In this document: positions 20,485-31,100 of the stretch, piece by piece
Position numbering within the stretch: position 1 is the stretch's first letter
Layout of the letters: every line of letters begins with the position of its first letter
NCBI GenBank assembly: GCA_903907985.1
Contig: CAIVQG010000003.1
Coordinates: forward strand, 1 to 64,000
From: an uncultured delta proteobacterium
GTDB taxonomy: Bacteria > Desulfobacterota > Syntrophia > Syntrophales > Smithellaceae
Length of the DNA stretch: 64,000 nt
Direction of reading: 5' to 3'
Position numbers and translations under genes: made by a program
Notes under the pieces: model-generated
Databases searched by the model: none
What the model was told of the DNA's origin: nothing
What the model saw: the letters and a program-made list of their open reading frames with translations, nothing else

Positions 20485-22371
20485 TCATTGCTGAACACTT
20501 CCTGCCGGCTGACTCGACACGGCTTCTTGCGGCTGCTTTATTTTTTTCTTTCCCTCAAAATATGCATCCAGAATTTTCCGGGCAATGGGCGCGGCAACGG
20601 CGCCACCGTGACCGGCATTTTCCACAATCACTGCTACAGCTATTTCCGGATTTTTTAGCGGCGCGAAGCATACGAATAGGGCATGATCTCTTTGCAATAC
20701 ACCTATTTTCTTCATCCGACGGGACTTTTCATTTTCCGGCAAACCAACAACCTGGGAAGTTCCTGTTTTGCCACAAACATCAGCATTAGGCCTTTGGGCA
20801 GCCTTACCCGTTCCGCCCGGTTCATTAACAACACCCCAAAGGGCGCTACCGAGAAGATCAATTGTTTCTTTTTTGAGAGATAACTTCCCCTTCTGCTCCG
20901 GCAAAAATTCCTTGTAAACCTTGCCTTCTACCGTCTCAACACTTTTCACTAACTGCGGCTGCCAAAGCGTGCCACCATTAGCCAAAGCACTATAAGAGGA
21001 AACCAGTTGTAATGGTGTGACCAAATCAAATCCCTGGCCGATTGATATTGATATGGTTTCACCAGGTTGCCAGACTTGTTTCATCTTCGTCAATTTCCAT
21101 TGCTTTGTCGGAATCAATCCGCTCTTTTCGTTGGGCAGATCAATGCCTGTAGTGCCCCCGAGGCCGAAGAGTTTAGCATAATGAGCTATCTTATCTACTC
21201 CCAACATCCTCCCTACATTGTAAAAATATACATCACACGACTCAACTAATGCCCGATGGAGACTTACATGGCCATGGCCTTTTTTTTGCCAGCAGCGAAA
21301 TATCCTGTTACCAAATTGATAAGAACCATCACAAGCAAATTTCGTGTCCGGAGTAATTATCCCCTCTTCCAGGGCTGCGGCGGCAACTATCATCTTGTAT
21401 GTCGATCCCGGAGGATATTGCCCGGAAATTGCCCTATTGGTCAAGGGAGTCAAGGGATTATTGGCAATCTTGTTCCATTGTTCACCGGAAACTCCACTGT
21501 TAAATAAATTAGGATCAAAGGAAGGTGAGCTTACCATAGCGAGCACAGCACCGTTACGAGGATCCAAAGCAACAGCAGCACCTGATCTGCCTTCAAATGC
21601 TTCCCAGGCGGTTTTCTGCAAATCGGCTTCAATGTTTAGCACAATATTATAACCGGAAATCGGATCAATTCTTCCTAAATTTTTAATCTCTTTACCATAA
21701 GCATTAACCTCAACCAATTCCGCTCCCCGACTGCCCCGGATATAAGGATCCAGAAACTTTTCTACTCCATGTTTCCCAATAATATCACCGGAAGCATATT
21801 CATCATCCTTTTCCAGTTCTTCTTTACTGATCTCTCCGGTGTAGCCGATAATGGGAGCTATGGTTTCACCATCGAGATACAAGCGAACAGGAGAAACGTC
21901 AATATAAATACCGGGTAAATCCAGAGAATTGGTTTCGATAAGAGCAATTTTCTCCATGCTCACATTCTTCTCCAACCTCACCGGCAAATAAGGCTTCATT
22001 TGCCGGGAAAAAGGCTGGTCGTAAGAAAACTCCAGTGAGCGGCGGGAATAAAGTTCTTTAATCTTTTCAACTAATCGATCGGGATTTTTTCCACGGCTCG
22101 GCATGTACAGGACATCAAATGAAGGACGGTTATCCACTATCACATGTCTATTGCGATCCATGACCAAGCCGCGCAAAGGCATTATTTTCCGGAAACGGAT
22201 AGAATTATTTTCCGATCTTTGCTTTAAATCATCGCCTTTGATTACCTGTAAATACCAGAGCCTGACTAAAAGAATAGAAAAGGCAACCAGAATCACAATA
22301 ATAATGATTTTAAGTTTCTGCCGAAATTCTGCCGGTTCCGGTCCATTCAGCAGATTGTGCCGGTTTGCCAT
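20485..22371 (-). CDS. mrdA: Penicillin-binding protein 2
   Basis: GQYPPGSTYKMIVAAAALEEG (SxxK), SCDVYFYNVG, GKTGTSQVV (KTGT). Confidence 0.97.
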   Translation of the reverse strand: MANRHNLLNGPEPAEFRQKLKIIIIVILVAFSILLVRLWYLQVIKGDDLKQRSENNSIRFRKIMPLRGLVMDRNRHVIVDNRPSFDVLYMPSRGKNPDRLVEKIKELYSRRSLEFSYDQPFSRQMKPYLPVRLEKNVSMEKIALIETNSLDLPGIYIDVSPVRLYLDGETIAPIIGYTGEISKEELEKDDEYASGDIIGKHGVEKFLDPYIRGSRGAELVEVNAYGKEIKNLGRIDPISGYNIVLNIEADLQKTAWEAFEGRSGAAVALDPRNGAVLAMVSSPSFDPNLFNSGVSGEQWNKIANNPLTPLTNRAISGQYPPGSTYKMIVAAAALEEGIITPDTKFACDGSYQFGNRIFRCWQKKGHGHVSLHRALVESCDVYFYNVGRMLGVDKIAHYAKLFGLGGTTGIDLPNEKSGLIPTKQWKLTKMKQVWQPGETISISIGQGFDLVTPLQLVSSYSALANGGTLWQPQLVKSVETVEGKVYKEFLPEQKGKLSLKKETIDLLGSALWGVVNEPGGTGKAAQRPNADVCGKTGTSQVVGLPENEKSRRMKKIGVLQRDHALFVCFAPLKNPEIAVAVIVENAGHGGAVAAPIARKILDAYFEGKKKIKQPQEAVSSQPAGSVQQ

Positions 22372-22849
22372 AGAAAAAAACCTCTACCCTGCGCATCAGA
22401 TAAAAAAATACCGGAGCAAGCAGGCTGACAATTATCGCCTGCGGTAAAAAAGCAACCGGTGTATTATGTAACATATCAAAACCATAGGCTAAATTATAAA
22501 ACAAAACAACTGCAAATTCTTCTAAAAAGGCACAAACTAAAGTAAACAGGGCAATAAAAGGCATTTTTTCAGTAATCAATCGAGTCGACACAAAAAATGA
22601 AAAAAGAAAAATCAGAACATAAATTAAAGTAAACAAGCCCAATACCGAACCGGAGATACAATCAAACACAAAACCCAGAACAAATGCCGATATCGACCCT
22701 TTAATTAAATTAAAGCGAAATCCGGCATAAACTAATACGATGATCGATATTTCCAGAATCAACCGGCCGGAAAATATTATATCCGCAATAGTATTTTGCA
22801 AAACAATCAATAATATGGAAAGAAAAGGCAATAACAAATAATAAATCAT
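22310..22849 (-). CDS. mreD: Rod shape-determining protein MreD
   Basis: Small hydrophobic multi-TM protein between mreC and mrdA. Confidence 0.9.
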   Translation of the reverse strand: MIYYLLLPFLSILLIVLQNTIADIIFSGRLILEISIIVLVYAGFRFNLIKGSISAFVLGFVFDCISGSVLGLFTLIYVLIFLFSFFVSTRLITEKMPFIALFTLVCAFLEEFAVVLFYNLAYGFDMLHNTPVAFLPQAIIVSLLAPVFFYLMRRVEVFFYGKPAQSAEWTGTGRISAET

Positions 22850-23679
22850 TTCTGTTCACTTTCATCTTCATCGAAAGTTACTACCGATACCTCTTCCAAC
22901 TTGGAAAAATCAATAGACGGAGTCACATAAATTCTCAAAAAAAGTCCTGCTTCCTGTCGATCAACATGGTTGACCTGGCCGATCATCATGCCCTTGGGAA
23001 ACACTCCGCCCATTCCGGAAGAAACGATGATATCTCCTTCTCTTACATCTTGCGTTTTAGAAATATATTTCAATACGCATCCACGGGAGCCGGCACCGCG
23101 AATCATTCCCTGTATGCGGCTCCTCTGCACAATGGCATCGATATTACTGTTTTCGTCAATCAAGGGAAGCACCTTGGCTGAATGCCAGGAGGCATCAATT
23201 ACCCTGCCGACTAATCCCTGAGCCGCCATTACAGATTGACCGGCCTTAAGCCCGTCCGCAGTGCCTTTATTGATTGAGATTGTTTGAGAAAGCGCAACCT
23301 GGGCCCGGCCAATAACGCGGGCGGTTACAAAATCGAAATCATTGTCTTCTTGAAGCGAGAGAAGGTTTCGCAACCTTTGCGCCTCGAGATAACCCTCTTG
23401 ATATAAAACCAACTGTGATTTCATATCATCGATTTTCTTCTTTAGTTTTCTATTTTCTTCTTCTATGCCCACCAGCAAAAGATAGCGGTACCAGGGATCA
23501 CTTACACCCTTGATGGAAGCATCCAAGACATTCTGAACAGGAGACGCCACTTCTAAAACAACTTTTGTTGCTAAACCGGCCGGAGACCTCTGCTTAAGAT
23601 TATAGGAAAGAACAATAAGAACTGTAGCCAGAAGAATAACGACAAAAATAATAGTTTTATAATTCCTGAAAAAAAACAT
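22846..23679 (-). CDS. mreC: Rod shape-determining protein MreC
   Basis: N-terminal TM plus coiled coil; ARVIGRAQVALSQTISINKGTADGLKAGQSVMAAQGLVGRV. Confidence 0.95.
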   Translation of the reverse strand: MFFFRNYKTIIFVVILLATVLIVLSYNLKQRSPAGLATKVVLEVASPVQNVLDASIKGVSDPWYRYLLLVGIEEENRKLKKKIDDMKSQLVLYQEGYLEAQRLRNLLSLQEDNDFDFVTARVIGRAQVALSQTISINKGTADGLKAGQSVMAAQGLVGRVIDASWHSAKVLPLIDENSNIDAIVQRSRIQGMIRGAGSRGCVLKYISKTQDVREGDIIVSSGMGGVFPKGMMIGQVNHVDRQEAGLFLRIYVTPSIDFSKLEEVSVVTFDEDESEQK

Positions 23680-23876
23680 TTTTTACCCGTGAGGACAATA
23701 ACGGCCACGCCGGTTCCGACTCTATCCTATGTAAGAGCAGGGGATAAACAGCAATTCATCAATCAATGTTGAATTTGCCGCTTACCATCACACCGTCCCA
23801 TGTATACCGTCTATAGGCAAGAGCTGAACAGTTAATTATCCCGTCAAAGCCAAAAAGATGATGTTGCAAAAACACT

Positions 23877-23975
23877 TAGGGGTCGTTACAAAATAACCAC
23901 CCATGCGGGTCTTGTGACCTTCATGTTATGGCAAGACCATTACATTTTTAACCATTTTTTTATTACGGCCCCTTA
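23877..23975. repeat. MITE-like imperfect inverted-repeat element between mreC and mreB
   Basis: AGGGGTCGTTACAAAATAACC at the left end versus reverse complement AAGGGGCCGTAATAAAAAAATGG at the right end, about 99 bp apart. Confidence 0.4.
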
Positions 23976-23999
23976 TGCCGATCACTGTTACAGTTCGGC

Positions 24000-25061
<1,062 letters not shown>

Positions 25062-25219
25062 TTAAAATAATGACTCCTTCACGGGGTTTTTTCCTATACC
25101 GTATTTCCTTACCCTAATCAACGCCTTTTTAAATTGTATTTGCATTTTGTAAATGACTGTAATAGTAAAGCAAAACTTTTATTGTCAGAAGACAGTTTTT
25201 TTCCGTTTGAGGTGATTTT

Positions 25220-26818
25220 ATGCTTAGTTTTTTGCGCCGCCACGCCCGCAGCTGGCTGATGTCTGTAATATTGGGAATAATTATTTTTGTTTTTGTGCTC
25301 TATTTCGGCTCCAATAGAGGCAGTCGATCTACGCAAGTCATTGCCATAGTGGATGGAAAAGCAATCAGCGAAGGGGAGTTCCACGACGAATATGGAAAAA
25401 TGATGGATATGGCCAGACAGCGCTATGGCGCAAAACTAACACCGGAAACTCTCAAAGAAATGGGGCTCAAGAAAATGGCCTACGACAGCTTGCTAAGCCG
25501 GCAGATTATTATTGCCAAGGCCGCCGATTTAAAGGTTCAAGTCTCCGACTCAGAATTAAAGGAGATGATAATGTCTTTGCCCGCGTTGCAGACAGACGGC
25601 GTATTTGATAAGCGGAAATATCAACAACTGCTGCGCTACAATAAAACTTCAGCAGAAGACTTTGAAAACGCACAAAAAATCAATTTAACGGCAAGCAAAA
25701 TTGAAGCTCTTATCCGTGATGGCATTAAAGTTTCCGATAAAGAAATCTTAGATGTCTATACTATGCAAAACCAGAAGATTAATGTCAATTTTATCCAGAT
25801 TGCGGGAAAAGATATTAAAAATAAAATTATCCCGACTGAAGCCGAACTGGAAAACTATCTGAAGAACAACGGCAAGCTGTTCCGCAGGGCTGAACAAGTC
25901 AAGATTAATTATCTGTCTTTTGCCGGCAATGATTTTGCGCCGGCTAATGTCAGTGATTCGGATCTTCGTGATTATTACAATCGCAATATGGATAAATACA
26001 AAACTAAAGACGGCAAACAATTACAGTTTACCGAGGCCAGAGGCGCGGTCATTAAAGAATTAATGAAGTCGCGGGGAATGCAGATTGCCTCTGCCGAAGC
26101 GAAAAAAGCACATGATACCATCTACCAGGAAGATAATTTCACGGCCTATGCGGCTAAAAACAAGTTAACAGTTAACAGTTTGGACTTTTTCCCGCTGAAT
26201 AAATCTCCCGAAGAATTTGCATCCGCCAAAGATCTGGCGGCGACACTTGCGGATTTGCAGAAAAATGAAATCAGCAAAGTAATCAAGACTGATAACAGCT
26301 ACCTTATTGTCCGGGTGGTGGACAAGAAAGCCTCTTATTTGCCCAAGCTAGCCGACATCAGAAATGAAGTGGAAAAATATTTTGTCGAAAGCGAAAAACA
26401 AAACATCGCTGAAAAAGAAGCCACCGCAATTTTAGCGGGCTTAAAGAAGGGGGAAACCCTCGAAAAAATCAGCAGGGAGAAGGGATTAAAAATAAATGAA
26501 ACCGGCATGTTTCAGCCGGGGAATATCATTCCGAAAGTAGGAGTGAGCCCGGAAGCGTCGGAGGCCATTATCGCGCTTAGTGCCAGCAAACCATATGCAG
26601 ACAAGCCATTCCGGATTAATAATTCTTACCTGATTTTCCAATTTAAAGATGCCAGCAATATTGATCTAAAAGATTTTGAGGTTAAAAAAGATTTATACAA
26701 AAAAATCTTTACTTCCCTCAAGCGTGAAGAAACTCTGCAAACATGGCTGGAAGGAAATAAGGAAGCCATGAAAAGAGAAGGCCGGATTAATATTAAGAAA
26801 GACCTGAAAGATTTATAA
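25220..26818 (+). CDS. PpiD/SurA-N-like periplasmic chaperone, TM-anchored
   Basis: MLSFLRRHARSWLMSVILGIIIFVFVLYFG N-terminal anchor; IAIVDGKAISEGEFHDEYGKMMDMARQRYG SurA_N region. Confidence 0.85.
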   Translation: MLSFLRRHARSWLMSVILGIIIFVFVLYFGSNRGSRSTQVIAIVDGKAISEGEFHDEYGKMMDMARQRYGAKLTPETLKEMGLKKMAYDSLLSRQIIIAKAADLKVQVSDSELKEMIMSLPALQTDGVFDKRKYQQLLRYNKTSAEDFENAQKINLTASKIEALIRDGIKVSDKEILDVYTMQNQKINVNFIQIAGKDIKNKIIPTEAELENYLKNNGKLFRRAEQVKINYLSFAGNDFAPANVSDSDLRDYYNRNMDKYKTKDGKQLQFTEARGAVIKELMKSRGMQIASAEAKKAHDTIYQEDNFTAYAAKNKLTVNSLDFFPLNKSPEEFASAKDLAATLADLQKNEISKVIKTDNSYLIVRVVDKKASYLPKLADIRNEVEKYFVESEKQNIAEKEATAILAGLKKGETLEKISREKGLKINETGMFQPGNIIPKVGVSPEASEAIIALSASKPYADKPFRINNSYLIFQFKDASNIDLKDFEVKKDLYKKIFTSLKREETLQTWLEGNKEAMKREGRINIKKDLKDL

Positions 26819-26864
26819 ATGCAATTGCCGGTCAGAAACAGATAGTAGAGACAACCCCACAACT

Positions 26865-26958
26865 GTCATTCCCGCGAAAGCGGGAATACAGTATTAGAAA
26901 ATTTTACCTGGTCATTCCGGGTCATAACCTAAAGGTCACGCGAGCCCGGAATGACCAG
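26865..26958. repeat. Palindromic intergenic repeat unit (REP-like)
   Basis: GTCATTCCCGCGAAAGCGGGAATAC hairpin followed by GGTCATTCCGGGTC...GCCCGGAATGACC. Confidence 0.75.
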
Positions 26959-27102
26959 TATCTGCAATCATGCTGTTTTACCTCAACGCTGTTATTTCTT
27001 CTCGAGCAAAATATTGATTATCTGCCCGATTAATTGTATTAGCTGCCCGTATTTCTCCTAATTTCATAATAACACATTCGTTTATGGTTTCAGGCTTATT
27101 GA

Positions 27103-28128
27103 ATGAAATGTAAAACATACTTTTTTATCGACGCCGGCATAGAAAAATTGCATGTCCGGCATGTAGGTGTAGATGGCCGTCAGCAGCACGACCGCATCCA
27201 TCTGCATCGCGGACAGTTGAAGCAATATCTGACTGAGGAAAAAAATGTCCTGAGGGAAACAGCGGCAAATACCGGTGATGATCCTGAAATATATTTGACG
27301 GGAAAGCTTTCGGCCCAGACACAGGACTTTCTCACATACGGAACGCGGCTACATCCGGAAGCGGTTCTCTGGCAAGCAGCACGTTGCCTTCTGACGAATC
27401 CCGCTGACGGTCTGGCGCCTGCGGAATCCGTCGCGATAATTGATTTTTCCGCATCCGGATTTTGCATAGCCGTAGCGCGGCGCAATCTCGACCTTGCCCC
27501 GCAATGTCTGGAAAAAAACCCTTCCTGTGGCGCCGGATCGGGAATAAATCTGCAGCGCGTGCTGGAAAAATTAAACATCGCCGCCGAAGATGTAGATTCT
27601 ATTCTTCAGGACTACTTAGGCGCGGCCGGACAAGCGTTGCGCAGTGCCTTGCCGATCCGCATGGAGCGCTGTGGCGTATTTAGTGTTTCGGCAACTGTAT
27701 CCGACAAGAATCAGGGAATTCCGATCGAGCATGCCTTGGCCGTAACCATGAAATCGGAGGCCGCCAAAACCGCCTTGCGCGTCCCCCCGAATATCAACCG
27801 TATCTATCTGACCGGTGGAGTTTTCCGCTGGCAATTCCTGCGGGATTGTGCCGCCGACCTTCTGCGGATACAAGGAATTGACGATATTGTATACGACGAC
27901 AGTCAGTCTCTGGTGTTTCGGGGAATGGAGGCCTTAAGAGAAAAACTGTCCGGCAAAAAAATAATGCCCCTCGTCCCTCAGGACTCCAGACTGTACGCGC
28001 AGTCCAGATACCCTTGCCTTCCTTCCGGGAACTTCGGGAACGCCTGGCAGACTCCGGAAGATATGTCAACCGGCAAAATGAGGACGAACAGACTGAGTCC
28101 TCCGCCCTGTTATCGGGACAGCCGGTGA
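27103..28128 (+). CDS. BadF/BadG/BcrA/BcrD-type ATPase domain protein; probable N-terminal part of the downstream fusion
   Basis: IDFSASGFCIAVARRNLDLAP, KNPSCGAGSGINLQRVLEKL, RIYLTGGVFRWQFL. The last ~35 codons look non-coding, suggesting a frameshift into the next ORF. Confidence 0.7.
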   Translation: MKCKTYFFIDAGIEKLHVRHVGVDGRQQHDRIHLHRGQLKQYLTEEKNVLRETAANTGDDPEIYLTGKLSAQTQDFLTYGTRLHPEAVLWQAARCLLTNPADGLAPAESVAIIDFSASGFCIAVARRNLDLAPQCLEKNPSCGAGSGINLQRVLEKLNIAAEDVDSILQDYLGAAGQALRSALPIRMERCGVFSVSATVSDKNQGIPIEHALAVTMKSEAAKTALRVPPNINRIYLTGGVFRWQFLRDCAADLLRIQGIDDIVYDDSQSLVFRGMEALREKLSGKKIMPLVPQDSRLYAQSRYPCLPSGNFGNAWQTPEDMSTGKMRTNRLSPPPCYRDSR

Positions 28129-31100
28129 ACATAACTCTGGACATCGGCTCCAGCATGGCAAAGATGGTAATTACGGATGCCATAAGCGGCAAAATAATCT
28201 ACCTCAACTGCATTGACAATAAAGGGGACGCGCTGCAAACCGTCCGCCGTTTTCTGGGAGCCCTGCAGGGATCAGGTTGCCTGGGCCTGCCGGTGCAATA
28301 CTGGGGACTTACCGGCAGCGGCCGTTATCAGATTCAAAGAATTCTCCAGGCGGTTTATCCCCACCTGCGGGAACGAATTTTCACAATGGTGGAAAATGAA
28401 GCCCACGTCCTGGGCTCCCTGGAAATACTGGGCGAACACATTGCAAGTCTTAAGCAACAGGGACATACTTCCATCAATGAAGACTGCGGCATCCTGGTGG
28501 ACATCGGCGGGGAAGACACAAAAATATCCGTCATCGATTTAAAGTCGAAATCTCTGCGGGAAAACGCCATGAACTGTAAATGCTCAGCCGGCACCGGCAG
28601 CCTCATGGATATTCTCGGCGATTTACTGGATATCCCTGATGTCGCCACAGCTTACCAGATGGCAGCCAACGCCTCGCAAGCCCGGCGGATCAATGCCACC
28701 TGCGCCGTCTTCCTCATGGAAGAAGCCCGGAAGATGCAGGCAGCGGGAGTAGATGTCGGCGAAATCCTGGCCTCCTGCTGCTATGCCATCGTGGAAAACA
28801 TGGCCAGGACTCTATGGCATCAGGTTAATATTTTACCGGATACGGTCGTCCTCCTGCATGGTCAAACCATGCGGAGCGATCCGCTGGCCCTGGCAACCAT
28901 AAGCCGGCTTATGACCCATTGCCGCGGACCGATCTATGGCTTAATTCCGCCCCATCCCGGCTACCGTGCCTGTCTCGGACTGCAAAGCCGGATACCGGCT
29001 GGCGGAGTAATTATAGATCAAATCTGCACCTGGGAAAACATCACCGGATGGTCCTACAGACGAAAGTTGTTTTCCTGTGTAGGATCGGTCTGCGGCAACG
29101 ATTTGATGCGTTGTACGCGCACAACGATTTCCTCGCAGCGAGAGCAATTACCAATAAAACTGAACATCGGCGGCTGCACTTCTGTCAATGACCGGGAAGC
29201 ACTGCGTCCATCTTATAACAATAACGTTCCGGACGCCTACCGGGAGATATGGCAATGGATTGCCCGTCAGCATCCGCAAACGCAAAGCGCCGACAGATTG
29301 GTCATTCCCCGCTGCTTTTCACTGTCGCAGCAGGCTTATCTCCTGGCGAAATGTCTGGAGCAGTCGGGCATCCCCGTTCATACTGATACCGTTTGTGCCG
29401 AGGACATCAGGGCGGGACAGGGATGTTTCGATCTGGATACCTGTGCGCCCAACATGGGAACAGCCGGGCAACTAATTCGTCTGGCAGCCTCGCCCCACGG
29501 TTTGATTTTTTTACCACAGATAGATTTTCTGCCTACCTCAGGGGTAAGCCTCGGCAGAACCTGCACAACCAATCAGGGCGGCATCTGGGCGGCAATACAG
29601 TTTGCCCGCCTTACCCATGGCACGGCGAGGTTTATGGTGAAATCGGTAAACATGGGAGAGGCCGATCCGCAGGCCCTGTCGCGTCAGATTTACCGTTCAT
29701 TACAGGAAGTATTTGCCGTCTATGGCCTTAATATCAGCTTGTTGCGCTTTCGCGAAATCTGGCACGCCGCACTCGCTGCCCAGGAGGAAATGGACAGGGG
29801 CAGAGCAGATCTGACGGCCGGTTATCTGGAAGCGGCGGCTGATGGTGAAATTCCTGTCACGGTTGTCTGCGGCCGCGAATATGTACTGAACCCCGGCATC
29901 TATGACCAGCATATCAGCAAAATCCTCCGGGACAAGGGCATAATGCCCATACCATCTTACGCTCTGGACGCGGCGCTCGATCCCGAATTCGCTCATATTT
30001 ACTGGAAAAACGCTCATGAAGTTTTGAGCAAGGTTAAAGCCATAACTGCTGGCACACTTCATGAAAATATCCAGCATCCCCGCTTACAGTCCGCCGTCCG
30101 GCGCCTGGAGGCAAAGCCTTCCCGCAGGCTTTTAAGTCATGCGCTGGTAACTACTTTCCGGTGCGGCCCCGACAGCGTTACCGCTCCGCTATTGCAGGAA
30201 ATAGCCAAATCCGTACCTTCCCTCTGGATTCAATCCGATGGGACGATTGCCGAATTGGCCCACCTCGAAAACAGGATCAGTACGCATTTGCGCCGCCTCC
30301 AGCAAAAATCGGACGTAGGGCTTGGACATCCTCAAAACCTGCAAATTGCCATACTCAATGAGTTCAATCTCGATGCCTTAAACCGCGGAACCGATGTCGT
30401 TTATTTTCCGACTTTAAGCGACAACCGCATCATGACCGCAGTTGCCCGGGCCATGGGACTTACGGCTATCGACAACTATACGGACGACAATTTCGATCTC
30501 GAGCAAAAGGGCCGCCTTGGACGCCAGTACGTCGGCAATGACGTATGCCTGCCGCTCGCCGCTGTATTTGCCGATATGCTTTCCGCCGTCGAGGATTTCA
30601 TACAACAGCAATCTTTAAGCGATCCACTCTTTGCGGGCAAAAACCGCATTATACTGTTTATGAACGGAGGGGACGGTCCCTGCCGGTTGGGACAATACAT
30701 TCAAGTATTTAAACTGGCTTTCTTACGAATTTTCGGCTCACCTCTGGTTTCTTCTGCCGGAGGCCACGGCGCTTTTAATATCCGACTTTTAGAAAATCTT
30801 TCCAGCAGTATTGCCGGAAAGAATGATGTCTCCACCTCGCTGGAACCATGGGCCGGCATCTTGGGCTACCAGGCGGTGATAGTCCACGGGCTTTGCCACA
30901 GCTTATTTTTGCAGGCTGCGGCGAGCTGTAAAGATAAAAGAACATATAACTCTATGACTGACGATTACCGGCGGCTTCATGATGAAATTCGCTATCAGAT
31001 TGAATATAAAGCACCGCCGGGCAAGGCAGCCCGACAAACAGTGGATATGATCTGCCGGCAATACCCGGCGCTGAGTGGAGCGGCAAAATATTTCGGTTAT

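Noticed and set aside
27955-27961. A7 tract as a programmed -1 frameshift heptamer
   Set aside because: In the upstream frame the tract is preceded by C (GGC AAA AAA A), so it does not satisfy X XXY YYZ for tandem slippage. Kept only as a possible indel or phase-variation site.
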